Below, in pieces: positions 25,290-33,885 of a stretch of 43,435 bases of DNA. A program made the translations under genes and the position numbers. The notes beneath the pieces are model-generated. The model was not told the DNA's origin and searched no databases. It saw only the letters and a list, made by a program, of their open reading frames with translations. This stretch comes from Chitinophaga pinensis (lineage in GTDB: Bacteria; Bacteroidota; Bacteroidia; Chitinophagales; Chitinophagaceae). The stretch covers positions 1 through 43,435 of the forward strand of contig CAMAQL010000008.1 in assembly GCA_945860605.1 (NCBI GenBank), in the 5' to 3' direction. How positions within the stretch are numbered: the stretch's first letter is position 1; every line of letters starts with the position of its first letter.

Positions 25290-25667
25290 GTGAAGCAGAT
25301 TTTAACCATCCTACTTTTATTTGTGTATAGTTTTTCCAGTATTGGAGCAACTGTAAAAGCACATCTATGTGCAGGAAAAGTTCAAAAATGTATTTGTGGT
25401 AAGGAAACCAAAAATAAGTCTAGTAAAAAAGATACTTGTTGTGCAGAAAAAATAACCTTCATTAAAAAGCAAGACTTACACCAGTTCAATGAACTTGCAA
25501 CTGCAAAGCAACCAATATTACTAGCGACTCATCCATCCGAATTTTATACACTTATAGCTACTGCTCCGGTTCTTGAACTAAAAGCAAAACCAAAAGTACA
25601 TTCCAAAAAAGGATTGCTTTTTACAGGGCCGCCAATCTATGCCTTAGATTGTCTTTACTTAATTTGA
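25290..25667 (+). CDS. HYC_CC_PP family exported small protein
   Basis: This 125-residue exported protein has a signal peptide (about 1-20) and the motif layout that names the HYC_CC_PP family. AHLCAGK (Cys27) replaces the HYC motif, Cys34/Cys36 lie in CICG, a paired Cys50-Cys51 lies in DTCCAEK, and GPPIYALDCLYLI forms the C-terminus. The family is restricted to Bacteroidota and, as I recall, is often next to metal-efflux or HMA genes. Metal binding is likely from the Cys/His content but not proven. The start is GTG 25290, since no upstream in-frame ATG gives a signal peptide. The HMA-domain gene follows after 96 bases. Confidence 0.72.
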   Translation: MKQILTILLLFVYSFSSIGATVKAHLCAGKVQKCICGKETKNKSSKKDTCCAEKITFIKKQDLHQFNELATAKQPILLATHPSEFYTLIATAPVLELKAKPKVHSKKGLLFTGPPIYALDCLYLI

Positions 25668-25763
25668 TTTTAAAGTAATTGATTTTAATGAAGCATGCAA
25701 GTTGAATATTGCAGCATTCATGCTATGTGTATATTCTGTAATTAAAAATTTTAAAAATATTTT

Positions 25764-26324
25764 ATGAAAAAATTAATCTTATTAAGTGGCTTTATGATGG
25801 CCATTCTTTTCTCTGCAAACGCACAAACAGCGACTAAATTAAAAGTATCTGGTAATTGTGGCATGTGTAAATCAAGTATCGAAAAAGCTGCTACATCGGC
25901 AGGCGCAACAACGGCAAGTTGGGATATGGATGCAAAGTTATTGACATTGATGTTTGATGGTAAAACCAATTTAGACAAAATTGAAACAGCCATTGCTGCT
26001 GTCGGGTATGATACCGAACATAAAACCGCTACAAAAGCCACTTACGATGCTTTACATGAATGTTGTAAATATGAGCGTGAGGTTAAACAAGATACAGTCA
26101 TCAAGAAGGTTTCTTTAGTGGCTTCGGGCTTAACATGTTCTATGTGTTCTAAAGCCATTTTTAAAGCATTGACTAAATTAGATTTTGTGGATGAAGTGAA
26201 AGTAGATATTGAGCAGTCTAAATTTGTCCTTACATTTAAATCTGGCAAAACCGTGGTAATTGATCAAATTAAGTCTGCGGTGGCAGATGCTGGATTCAGT
26301 GTTCAAAGCCTAGTATATGAATAG
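25764..26324 (+). CDS. Exported protein with two heavy-metal-associated (HMA) domains
   Basis: This 186-residue protein has a signal peptide (about 1-20, ending SANAQ) and two HMA ferredoxin-like domains. The first metal loop is GNCGMCKSS (Cys32, Cys35) and the second GLTCSMCSKAI (Cys125, Cys128). An extra Cys100-Cys101 pair and His98 sit between the domains in LHECCKYE. HMA domains bind Cu(I) or Zn/Cd through CxxC, so this is probably a periplasmic metallochaperone feeding the RND pump encoded next. It lies 83 bases before the pump gene. Copper is a guess from the GMC-type loop; other soft metals remain possible. Confidence 0.85.
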   Translation: MKKLILLSGFMMAILFSANAQTATKLKVSGNCGMCKSSIEKAATSAGATTASWDMDAKLLTLMFDGKTNLDKIETAIAAVGYDTEHKTATKATYDALHECCKYEREVKQDTVIKKVSLVASGLTCSMCSKAIFKALTKLDFVDEVKVDIEQSKFVLTFKSGKTVVIDQIKSAVADAGFSVQSLVYE

Positions 26325-26407
26325 AATACATATGAATAGATTAACTTATTAATGATTAACTTTAGAAGATTATTTATTATTCATTTTGTTGAGTAAGTAC
26401 CTTTATT

Positions 26408-29400
26408 ATGCTATCAAAAATTATACAGTTCTCTATTAAGAATAAACTTGTTATTCTTTTAGGGCTCTTTGCCTTGGTTATAGGAGGCGTTTATTCTATT
26501 TCCAAATTGCCTATTGATGCTGTACCAGATATTACCAATAATCAAGTACTAATTATCACATCTGTTCCAAGTGCAGGTGCGCCAGATGTGGAGCGCTTGA
26601 TTACTGTGCCAATTGAGCAAGCTACTCGGAATATTCCTGGCATGATTGAGCAAAGAAGTTTTTCAAGATTTGGATTGAGTTTAGTGACCTTGGTTTTCAA
26701 TGATGAAATTGATATTTATTGGGCAAGGCAACAGGTTTCTGAACGCTTGGTTACTGTAAAATCTCAAATGCCCGATGGAATGGGCATACCTGAACTTGGT
26801 CCTTTAACAACGGGCTTGGGTGAAATTTATCAATATGTTTTAAGAACCAAGAAAGGATATGAGGGAAAGTATAGTTTAACTGAATTAAGAACAATGCAGG
26901 ATTGGATTGTTCGTAAACAATTATTGGGTACACCTGGTGTGGCGGATGTGAGTAGTTTTGGAGGTGCAGTGAAACAATTTGAAGTGAGTGTGAATCCTGA
27001 GTTATTAAAGCAATATGATTTATCTGTGAATGATATTTATACTGCCTTAAATGACAACAATGAGAATACAGGTGGTGCTTATATTGAACATGGACCAAAT
27101 GTATTATTTATAAGGACAGAAGGGATGGTAGATAGCATAGATCAAATTTCAAGTATTCCTGTTAAGACTTTATCCAATGGAATGCCCTTGTTAATTAGGG
27201 ATGTGGCAGAAGTTAAATTAGGGGAAGCGACTAGATTTAGCGCAACAGGCTACAATGCTGATGGAGAAGTGGCAGGTGCAGTCGTGATGATGCTGAAAGG
27301 GGAAAATAGTAAGCAAGTAATTAAGGAAATTAAAACTAAGATTGCGACCATTCAAGAGACCATGCCAGAAGGGGTTATCATTGAGCCTTTTTTAGACCGA
27401 ACAAAAATGGTGGACAATGCCATTGGTACCGTCTCTAAAAATTTATTAGAAGGGGCATTGATTGTGATCTTTATTTTAATTTTATTCTTAGGAAATTTAA
27501 GAGCAGGTTTAGTCGTAGCCTCTGTGATTCCATTATCTATGTTATTTGCTTTTATATTAATGCATCTTTTTGGCGTGAGTGGTAACCTAATGAGTTTGGG
27601 TGCATTGGATTTTGGATTGCTAGTGGATGGGGCAGTCATTATTGTAGAGGCTGTCTTATATCAATTATACCATAGCTCAAAAAAAGGGCAACACAATCAA
27701 TTGGATAAGGCCGAGATGAATACGATTGTGGGTCAAGTGTCTAATAAGATGATGGGCGCTGCTGCTTTTGGACAAATCATTATTTTGATTGTCTATCTGC
27801 CTATTTTGTCCTTAACAGGTATAGAAGGCAAGATGTTTAAGCCAATGGCACAAACAGTTTCCTTTGCATTAATAGGTGCATTTATTTTATCTATCACTTA
27901 TGTACCTATGATGAGTGCATGGGTATTGAATAGAAATAGAGTGCAAAAAGAAACAATGACCGACAAGTTCATGCAAAAATTAGAAGCATTCTATGAACCA
28001 TTATTAATGAAGGCATTGAAAATTCCAAAGCAAATTGTTGGTTTAACCATTGCACTTTTTATTGGGGCTTTATTTTTATTAAATAGCCTGGGTGGGGAGT
28101 TTATTCCAAAGTTAGAAGAAGGTGATTTTGCAGTTGAAACAAGGGTTTTGAGTGGCGCTTCTATTAATACTACATTGGATGCTACACAAAAGGCTTCCAA
28201 ATTATTAATTGACCGTTTTCCGGAGGTAGAAAAAATAGTCACTAAAATTGGTGCTGGAGAAATCCCAACAGATCCAATGACAATGGATGCATCTGATTTA
28301 ATCATTATTTTAAAAGATAAAAAAGATTGGGTATCAGCAAAAACATTTGATGAATTAGCGGATACAATGGGTAAAGTGATGTCTCAAGTACCTGGTATTA
28401 CATCTGGCTTTCAATATCCTGTTCAAATGCGATTCAATGAATTGATGACAGGCTCAAGACAGGATGTTTCTTGTAAAATTTTTGGAGAAAACTTAGATAG
28501 TTTGGCAAAGTATGCAGCTTTAATGGGCAACTTGATTAATGATGTGGAAGGTGCCAAAGATCTTTATACAGAAACTGTTACTGGTATTTCTCAAGTGGTG
28601 GTACATTTTAATCGAACTGCCATTGCAAATTATGGTGCAAATATTAAAGAAGTCAATCAGGTCATTCAGTCGGCCTATGCAGGAGGCATAGCGGGCAAAG
28701 TATTTGAAGGGGATAGAAGGTTTGACTTGGTGGTGAGGCTGAATACCGAACAAAAAAAGGACTGGCAACAAATCAAAAATTTAATGGTGACAGTAGGAAA
28801 TGGCAAACAGGTTCCATTGTATGAGCTTGCAGAAGTAAAGATTGAGGAAGGTCCATATCAAATACAAAGAGAGGATGCAGCAAGGAGGATTGTGGTAGGG
28901 TTCAATGTGCGAGGGAAAGATGTGAAGACGGTGGTCACCGAAGTGCAAGACAAGGTTAAAAAAACAATTCAATTTCCTCCTGGATATTATGTAGTGTATG
29001 GCGGACAGTTTGAAAATTTAGAACATGCAGTTAGTCGTTTACAAATTGCAGTTCCCGTTGCTTTATTATTGATTTTAGTAATGCTATTTTTTGCATTCAA
29101 AAATATTAAACATTGTTTATTGATATTTTCAGCAATTCCTTTTTCTGCCATTGGGGGTGTATTTGCATTGTGGATAAGGGATATGCCTTTTAGTATATCA
29201 GCAGGCGTTGGGTTTATTGCCTTATTTGGGGTAGCTGTATTGAATGGTATTGTATTGTTAACAGAGATGAATAAATTAGCTATGGAACCTAGTAGAACAA
29301 CTTTTGACATCATTGCTACCGCAACTAAAACAAGATTAAGACCTATTTTAATTACTGCAGCGGTTGCTTCTTTAGGTTTTATTCCTATGGCCATAAGCAG

Positions 29401-30733
29401 TGGTGCTGGAGCCGAAGTTCAAAAACCTTTGGCAACAGTTGTTATTGGTGGATTGTTATCAGCAACTTTATTGACTTTATTTGTATTACCTATCTTTTAT
29501 CAATTGTTTGAAAAGAAAAGATTGGGTCAAACAACAATGGCCATTATACTATGTATGATTGGATTGAATGCAACTAGCTTGCAAGCACAGCCATTGACTG
29601 TAAAAAGGCCATTAGCAAAAGTGATTGAACAGGCTAAGTTAGTGTCGCCAACATTAAAAACAACGCTAGCCCAACAAGCCTATTACGATGTCCTTACAAA
29701 ATCAAGTTTTGATCCAGCTAAATTATCATTAAGAGGCGAATTAGGCAATGTGAATAGTAGCTTGAATGACTCTAAATATGCTGCAGAGCAAGTGTTTGAT
29801 TTACCTCAGGTATATCAAGCTCAAAAAAAATTGTATCAATCCATTCGTCAAGGCTATGATTATCAAATTGTATTAGATCAAAAATATATTCAACATGCTG
29901 TTGAACAGTTATACATTCAATTGCAGTTTCAAGTAGCCAAGGGAGGCTTATTAAGTCAGCTTGATACCATCTATCTTAAACAATTGGCTGCGGTGGATGC
30001 AAGATTTAAAGCTGGACAAGACAATGGGCTGGAACAAATTAATATGCAGAACTGGGTAAGCATGCATCAGCAGTTAATGATCAAGCATCAAAATGAACAG
30101 CATGGATTACAAAAACAGTTTGCTATTTTACTACAAGATTCCACCATGATATTACCAGAGGAAATTTTAAATTTTGAGCCTAAATTAATGGATACTTCAG
30201 TAGATGCTTCACATCCTTTGAATTTATTTTGGAAACAAAAATTACAATCTGCTATTGCAGAAACCAATATCGCTAAATCTAAAGTATTGCCTCAAGTAGC
30301 AATGGGCTATACCAACCAAAGTTTTAGGATGACTCCCAATGACCAAAATAGATACAATTCAATCAACTTAGGCCTTAACGTCCCATTGTTTAGATCGGGG
30401 TTAAAGCAGAAGGTGAAGGCAAGCCAGGCAAATGAAACTGTGATTGCTCAGGAGAAAGAAAAAGCGAGTATTGATTTAGAGATGGAGATACAAAAAGCAT
30501 GGAATCAGTATCAGCAAACTGTTGATTTGTACCAGCATTTTCAGAAAAACTTGCTACCTAATGCAAATAAAATTGCAATGATTGCTAATGTATCATTTAA
30601 AGAAGGTCAAATAAGTTATATCGAATGGTCCAACTCAATGACGCAAGTTCAATCTATTAAAATGCAGGCACTTGAAACGCTTGAATTATTTAACCTAAAT
30701 CAATCCACCCTTAATTATTTACTATCAAAATAA
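26408..30733 (+). CDS. CusA/CzcA heavy-metal RND pump fused to a TolC-like outer-membrane factor
   Basis: This 1441-residue fusion begins with residues 1 to about 1040, a complete heavy-metal-efflux RND pump using proton force to export cations. Helix 4 holds Asp401, Asp407 and Glu414 in DFGLLVDGAVIIVEA; these match the essential CzcA residues Asp402, Asp408 and Glu415. The porter loop has VQMRFNELMTGSRQDV, closer to CzcA than to CusA as I recall them. From Met1044 the chain has a signal-peptide-like segment MAIILCMIGLNATSLQAQ. A TolC/OEP-type helical domain (about 1063-1441) follows, including FKEGQISYIEWSNSMTQVQ. The frame is open throughout, so the fusion looks real. The adaptor gene follows after 13 bases. 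The substrate metal is uncertain. Confidence 0.9.
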   Translation: MLSKIIQFSIKNKLVILLGLFALVIGGVYSISKLPIDAVPDITNNQVLIITSVPSAGAPDVERLITVPIEQATRNIPGMIEQRSFSRFGLSLVTLVFNDEIDIYWARQQVSERLVTVKSQMPDGMGIPELGPLTTGLGEIYQYVLRTKKGYEGKYSLTELRTMQDWIVRKQLLGTPGVADVSSFGGAVKQFEVSVNPELLKQYDLSVNDIYTALNDNNENTGGAYIEHGPNVLFIRTEGMVDSIDQISSIPVKTLSNGMPLLIRDVAEVKLGEATRFSATGYNADGEVAGAVVMMLKGENSKQVIKEIKTKIATIQETMPEGVIIEPFLDRTKMVDNAIGTVSKNLLEGALIVIFILILFLGNLRAGLVVASVIPLSMLFAFILMHLFGVSGNLMSLGALDFGLLVDGAVIIVEAVLYQLYHSSKKGQHNQLDKAEMNTIVGQVSNKMMGAAAFGQIIILIVYLPILSLTGIEGKMFKPMAQTVSFALIGAFILSITYVPMMSAWVLNRNRVQKETMTDKFMQKLEAFYEPLLMKALKIPKQIVGLTIALFIGALFLLNSLGGEFIPKLEEGDFAVETRVLSGASINTTLDATQKASKLLIDRFPEVEKIVTKIGAGEIPTDPMTMDASDLIIILKDKKDWVSAKTFDELADTMGKVMSQVPGITSGFQYPVQMRFNELMTGSRQDVSCKIFGENLDSLAKYAALMGNLINDVEGAKDLYTETVTGISQVVVHFNRTAIANYGANIKEVNQVIQSAYAGGIAGKVFEGDRRFDLVVRLNTEQKKDWQQIKNLMVTVGNGKQVPLYELAEVKIEEGPYQIQREDAARRIVVGFNVRGKDVKTVVTEVQDKVKKTIQFPPGYYVVYGGQFENLEHAVSRLQIAVPVALLLILVMLFFAFKNIKHCLLIFSAIPFSAIGGVFALWIRDMPFSISAGVGFIALFGVAVLNGIVLLTEMNKLAMEPSRTTFDIIATATKTRLRPILITAAVASLGFIPMAISSGAGAEVQKPLATVVIGGLLSATLLTLFVLPIFYQLFEKKRLGQTTMAIILCMIGLNATSLQAQPLTVKRPLAKVIEQAKLVSPTLKTTLAQQAYYDVLTKSSFDPAKLSLRGELGNVNSSLNDSKYAAEQVFDLPQVYQAQKKLYQSIRQGYDYQIVLDQKYIQHAVEQLYIQLQFQVAKGGLLSQLDTIYLKQLAAVDARFKAGQDNGLEQINMQNWVSMHQQLMIKHQNEQHGLQKQFAILLQDSTMILPEEILNFEPKLMDTSVDASHPLNLFWKQKLQSAIAETNIAKSKVLPQVAMGYTNQSFRMTPNDQNRYNSINLGLNVPLFRSGLKQKVKASQANETVIAQEKEKASIDLEMEIQKAWNQYQQTVDLYQHFQKNLLPNANKIAMIANVSFKEGQISYIEWSNSMTQVQSIKMQALETLELFNLNQSTLNYLLSK

Positions 30734-30746
30734 TTATTCAAAAAAG

Positions 30747-31889
30747 ATGATAATGAAATATATATATAGCATCATTGTTTTTGCCATTTTTTTATTGAGT
30801 TGCAGTAGCGATCCAAAAAATGACACTCAAAAAGAAGCAGTTGAAGAAGTGACTAATAAAGTGACTTTAACAAAAGAGCAAGCAACACTAGCACAATTAG
30901 TACTAGCGCCCATTGAACTTGGAAGAATGAAAGGGACTGCCCATTTAAATGGAGTGATAGACGTGCCACCAACAGGTATGGCGTCTGTTAGTATGCCATT
31001 GGGAGGATATGTACAAGACATTAATTTAATACCCGGTAATTTCGTAAAAAAGGGTGCTGTTTTAGCAACTGTAAAAGATCCAGCCTTCATTCAATTGCAG
31101 GAAAATTACTTAGCAAGTAAGGCAAAGTTGACTTATTTACAACAAGACCTTGACCGTCAAAAATTATTATTAAATCAAGAAGCAGTAAGTAAAAAATCCT
31201 ATCAACAAATACAAGCAGACTATAATGCAATTCATATTCAATTGAGGGCTTTGTCTGAACAACTAAAACTAATTAATATTCAGCCAGAAAGTTTGACACC
31301 AGAGAATATGACTAGTTTGGTTAGATTGACGGCACCCATTAGTGGTTATATTACAAAAGTGAATATCAATAGAGGGAAATATGTCACTCCTTCTGATGTT
31401 TTATTAGAAATAATGGATCCTAATGATATCTATGCTGCCATCACTATTTATGAAAAAGATATTGCAAATTTTAAAGTAGGCATGAAGGGGACAGTCACAC
31501 TAACACAAGACCCTTCTAAGAATTATACAATGTCGATATTGGCAGTTTCGCAAAATATCAATGAAGACAAAACAGGTTTATTGCATTGTCATTTTGAGAA
31601 TACACCAAAAAATGTATTACCAGGTATGTTTTTGACTGCAGATATTGTGGTGGAAACGAATGAGGCGGTATTAATACCAGCCGAAGCTGTTCAAAGATTT
31701 CAAGGCAAAGATTACATTTTTATTCAGCTTGCAAACAATGAGTTTGAGGCAATTGTGATAGAGATCAATCAATCTAATAAAGATTTCGTTTCTGTTAAAA
31801 ATACAGATGCCAAGAAATGGATAGGAAAATCACTTGTTGTAAAAAACGCCTATAGCTTACTTGGCAAGATGATGAACATTTCTGAATAA
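30747..31889 (+). CDS. CusB/CzcB-like membrane-fusion lipoprotein (RND adaptor)
   Basis: This 380-residue periplasmic adaptor links the RND pump to the outer-membrane factor. It is a predicted lipoprotein: a hydrophobic leader followed by LLSCSS, with Cys19 the likely lipidated residue. Seen: a barrel-sandwich region SVSMPLGGYVQDINLIPGNFVKKGAVLATVKDP split by a coiled-coil hairpin (about 110-175), RLTAPISGYITKVNINRGKYV, a beta-barrel domain, and a VLIPAEAVQRFQGKDYIF membrane-proximal segment. There is no N-terminal Met-rich copper-binding domain. ATG 30747 and ATG 30753 are both possible starts. It ends five bases before the stop of the converging ATP-grasp gene. Confidence 0.88.
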   Translation: MIMKYIYSIIVFAIFLLSCSSDPKNDTQKEAVEEVTNKVTLTKEQATLAQLVLAPIELGRMKGTAHLNGVIDVPPTGMASVSMPLGGYVQDINLIPGNFVKKGAVLATVKDPAFIQLQENYLASKAKLTYLQQDLDRQKLLLNQEAVSKKSYQQIQADYNAIHIQLRALSEQLKLINIQPESLTPENMTSLVRLTAPISGYITKVNINRGKYVTPSDVLLEIMDPNDIYAAITIYEKDIANFKVGMKGTVTLTQDPSKNYTMSILAVSQNINEDKTGLLHCHFENTPKNVLPGMFLTADIVVETNEAVLIPAEAVQRFQGKDYIFIQLANNEFEAIVIEINQSNKDFVSVKNTDAKKWIGKSLVVKNAYSLLGKMMNISE

Positions 31890-31894
31890 ATAAC

Positions 31895-33100
31895 TTATTG
31901 TTCAAAATAGCTGATACTGCCACCTATCCAGGTGGCAGTATCATTATAGCTCACACCAATCATAGGTCCTTTGCTGATTCTAGTTAAGTTATTGGTAGCA
32001 ACGTATCGATTCAATTGACTATCCCAAAAATAAAATAATCTAATTTCTGCTTTTGAAGGTCCGGAAGGTGTTTCAATGATTTCGGCATAGGATACTTTCT
32101 TTTGTAGAATCCAATTTTCTGGGTCTTTGATTGCATGGATGGTTATGCTCGTTGGGTCTAGCATCACCCCACGACCTCCAAAGGAAAATAAAGGCTTGCA
32201 TATAGATGCAGCTAAATCAAGTTTATCAGCTGCTAGATTTTTTTTCCAATCAGACAAGAGCTGTGCTTTTGGAATTGCTGGATGGTTTAGTAAGGGGAGT
32301 ATATATTTACTGATTCTAAAAAAATGATGTGGATGATTGACCCACTCTATATTTTCAGTTTGTTCCAGTAATTTAAATTGTACAATGAAATTAGGCGCTT
32401 GCTGCATTAACTCGTCATACACCACTCGATTGTAGATTCTTTCAATTTTATATTCAATACCATTTTTTTGATAGCAAAGTGTTTTGCCATTTAGGTAAAT
32501 TTCTGAAAGACAAACTATCGGCACATTCAACCAAGCTTCGGTCAGCATTAGGTCATGCCTCGTTTTTTGTTCGTAAGGCTTTATCTCTAATATAATGGTA
32601 TGTTTCCCTTGATCGCCAAGCACCATTTTTTTAAAAAAATCAAGGTAGCTTACTTGGTTGTATCCATTCAGAAAAGGACTAAAGCCTTTCGGTAAATCGT
32701 AGGCCAATTCCAAAGCTTGCGCTTGCAATAGTTCAAAAGCAAATATAGAAGGGAAGCCTTGTAATTCAATTAATTGAGGTTGGCATGTTCCCTCTGGTCC
32801 TTCAGCTATTGCAAAATCAATCACAACACATTCAGGTAAAGTTGTTTCACCTGGAATAGCTATTCCTTGGGGTATTGCAAGGGTTGTTTTTGCTGCAAAG
32901 CTCGGATCTGTAATAAAATCACAAATATAGTCTCCGGCATCTAGCAACTGAGTTTTAAAACTTTTATCTATAAATACGGGTGTTTCTGCAATTCTAAAGG
33001 GGATTTGATCTTTAAATGGTGCATTTAAAGTAGAAAGGTATTGTTGATACTTTTCTGAAGTAAATTGGGCGTTAAATGCTGTTCTAATTGCTTCAATCAT
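31895..33100 (-). CDS. Probable circularly permuted ATP-grasp ligase (glutathionylspermidine synthase-like)
   Basis: This 401-residue soluble protein has no signal peptide. I read it as a circularly permuted ATP-grasp of the glutathionylspermidine-synthetase type. Residues 92-122 (VVIDFAIAEG, then QLIELQGFPS) match the acidic substrate segment; RIYNRVVYDEL (221-231) and NHPHHFFRISKYILPLL (255-271) match the NKA-type core. CKPLFSFGGRGVML (301-314, Lys302) resembles the ATP-binding glycine loop, ILQKK (331-335) the adenine hinge, and AEIRLFYF (351-358) with Asn370/Asn371 the Mg-ligand region. ATP-grasp enzymes join a carboxylate to an amine. Its ATG overlaps the amidotransferase stop (ATGA). 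The substrate is unknown and the fold call needs a profile search. Confidence 0.6.
   Translation of the reverse strand: MIEAIRTAFNAQFTSEKYQQYLSTLNAPFKDQIPFRIAETPVFIDKSFKTQLLDAGDYICDFITDPSFAAKTTLAIPQGIAIPGETTLPECVVIDFAIAEGPEGTCQPQLIELQGFPSIFAFELLQAQALELAYDLPKGFSPFLNGYNQVSYLDFFKKMVLGDQGKHTIILEIKPYEQKTRHDLMLTEAWLNVPIVCLSEIYLNGKTLCYQKNGIEYKIERIYNRVVYDELMQQAPNFIVQFKLLEQTENIEWVNHPHHFFRISKYILPLLNHPAIPKAQLLSDWKKNLAADKLDLAASICKPLFSFGGRGVMLDPTSITIHAIKDPENWILQKKVSYAEIIETPSGPSKAEIRLFYFWDSQLNRYVATNNLTRISKGPMIGVSYNDTATWIGGSISYFEQ
31912..31943. repeat. 13-bp inverted repeat in the 3' end of the ATP-grasp gene
   Basis: TGATACTGCCACC (31912-31924) and GGTGGCAGTATCA (31931-31943) are exact complements around a six-base loop. 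It lies inside codons for DTATWIGGSIS of the ATP-grasp gene, and 22 bases downstream of the CusB-like stop. It may stop or slow transcription from the plus strand, although no U-tract follows. Confidence 0.6.
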
Positions 33101-33885
33101 ACTTGCAGCATTTGTTGGAGGAAGTTTGGAATAAACTGACTACAAGTATGCTTGATTTTAGAATCATCTTCTAAGGATTGCATAATTTGATTCCATTTAT
33201 CTTCGCTAAAATCATTTACAACAGTTGTTTTTATACTGTCTGTATTAAAATAGTGAATGAGTCTTTCTTGTGTTGCTTCTGGATGAAATTGAACACCAAT
33301 CATGGTATCACTAAATGCAACCCCCATCAAGGCCCTTTCATAGGGGAGTTGAGGTCTTATTTTTTCTAATGCGATGATGGTGGCTCCTATCAATTCAATT
33401 TTTTCATCATTGGGTTCGGTTATCTGATACAATCGACTTTCCATTGCAAAAAATGGATCTGGTAATTGTTCAAAAATGGTATGGGATGTGGTTGGATGAA
33501 TTGGAAGAATACCAAGCTGTTTTGACTTTCTTAATCCAACTTTACCGATATTAAAATGCCTGCATGCTAGCTGAAAACTATGACAAATTAGAAGCACTGG
33601 TTTTTTTATCGCATGCATTCGTTCTAACCAATTACAATAAGCGATATCCCATGCATGTGCTTCTGTGTCAATAGGAGAACCAGGTCCACCTGATGAAATG
33701 TATACATCAAATCCATCCTCAGGTAATTCATTTTTAACCCGAACATCAAATACGGTGGTCTTGATTTCAAGGGAATGCTTTTTGCTCCAATCTTCCAATA
33801 TATCCCTGATACAATCCATCCCCATATTAGCACTGCCATCATATAGATCAAGTACCGCAATATGTATGGGCGTGGATTGGGACAT
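33097..33885 (-). CDS. Class I glutamine amidotransferase (GMP synthase-like)
   Basis: This 262-residue cytoplasmic protein has a class I glutaminase fold, which releases ammonia from glutamine for a partner synthetase. Seen: the oxyanion-region motif SSGGPGSPID (64-73), the nucleophile elbow LLICHSFQLA with Cys101, and VQFHPEAT with His201 and Glu203 completing the triad. The elbow is CHSFQ where classic members have CxGxQ. No synthetase domain is attached. The start ATG overlaps the upstream M42 stop by one base, and its TGA overlaps the ATG of the ATP-grasp gene, so the three are translationally coupled. An ammonia-donor role for that ligase is inferred. Confidence 0.85.
   Translation of the reverse strand: MSQSTPIHIAVLDLYDGSANMGMDCIRDILEDWSKKHSLEIKTTVFDVRVKNELPEDGFDVYISSGGPGSPIDTEAHAWDIAYCNWLERMHAIKKPVLLICHSFQLACRHFNIGKVGLRKSKQLGILPIHPTTSHTIFEQLPDPFFAMESRLYQITEPNDEKIELIGATIIALEKIRPQLPYERALMGVAFSDTMIGVQFHPEATQERLIHYFNTDSIKTTVVNDFSEDKWNQIMQSLEDDSKIKHTCSQFIPNFLQQMLQV

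Noticed and set aside
28987..29394. Antisense 135-codon frame inside the RND pump gene
   Set aside because: It mirrors membrane-helix codons of the pump, has no own start context or family similarity, and is a frame shadow.
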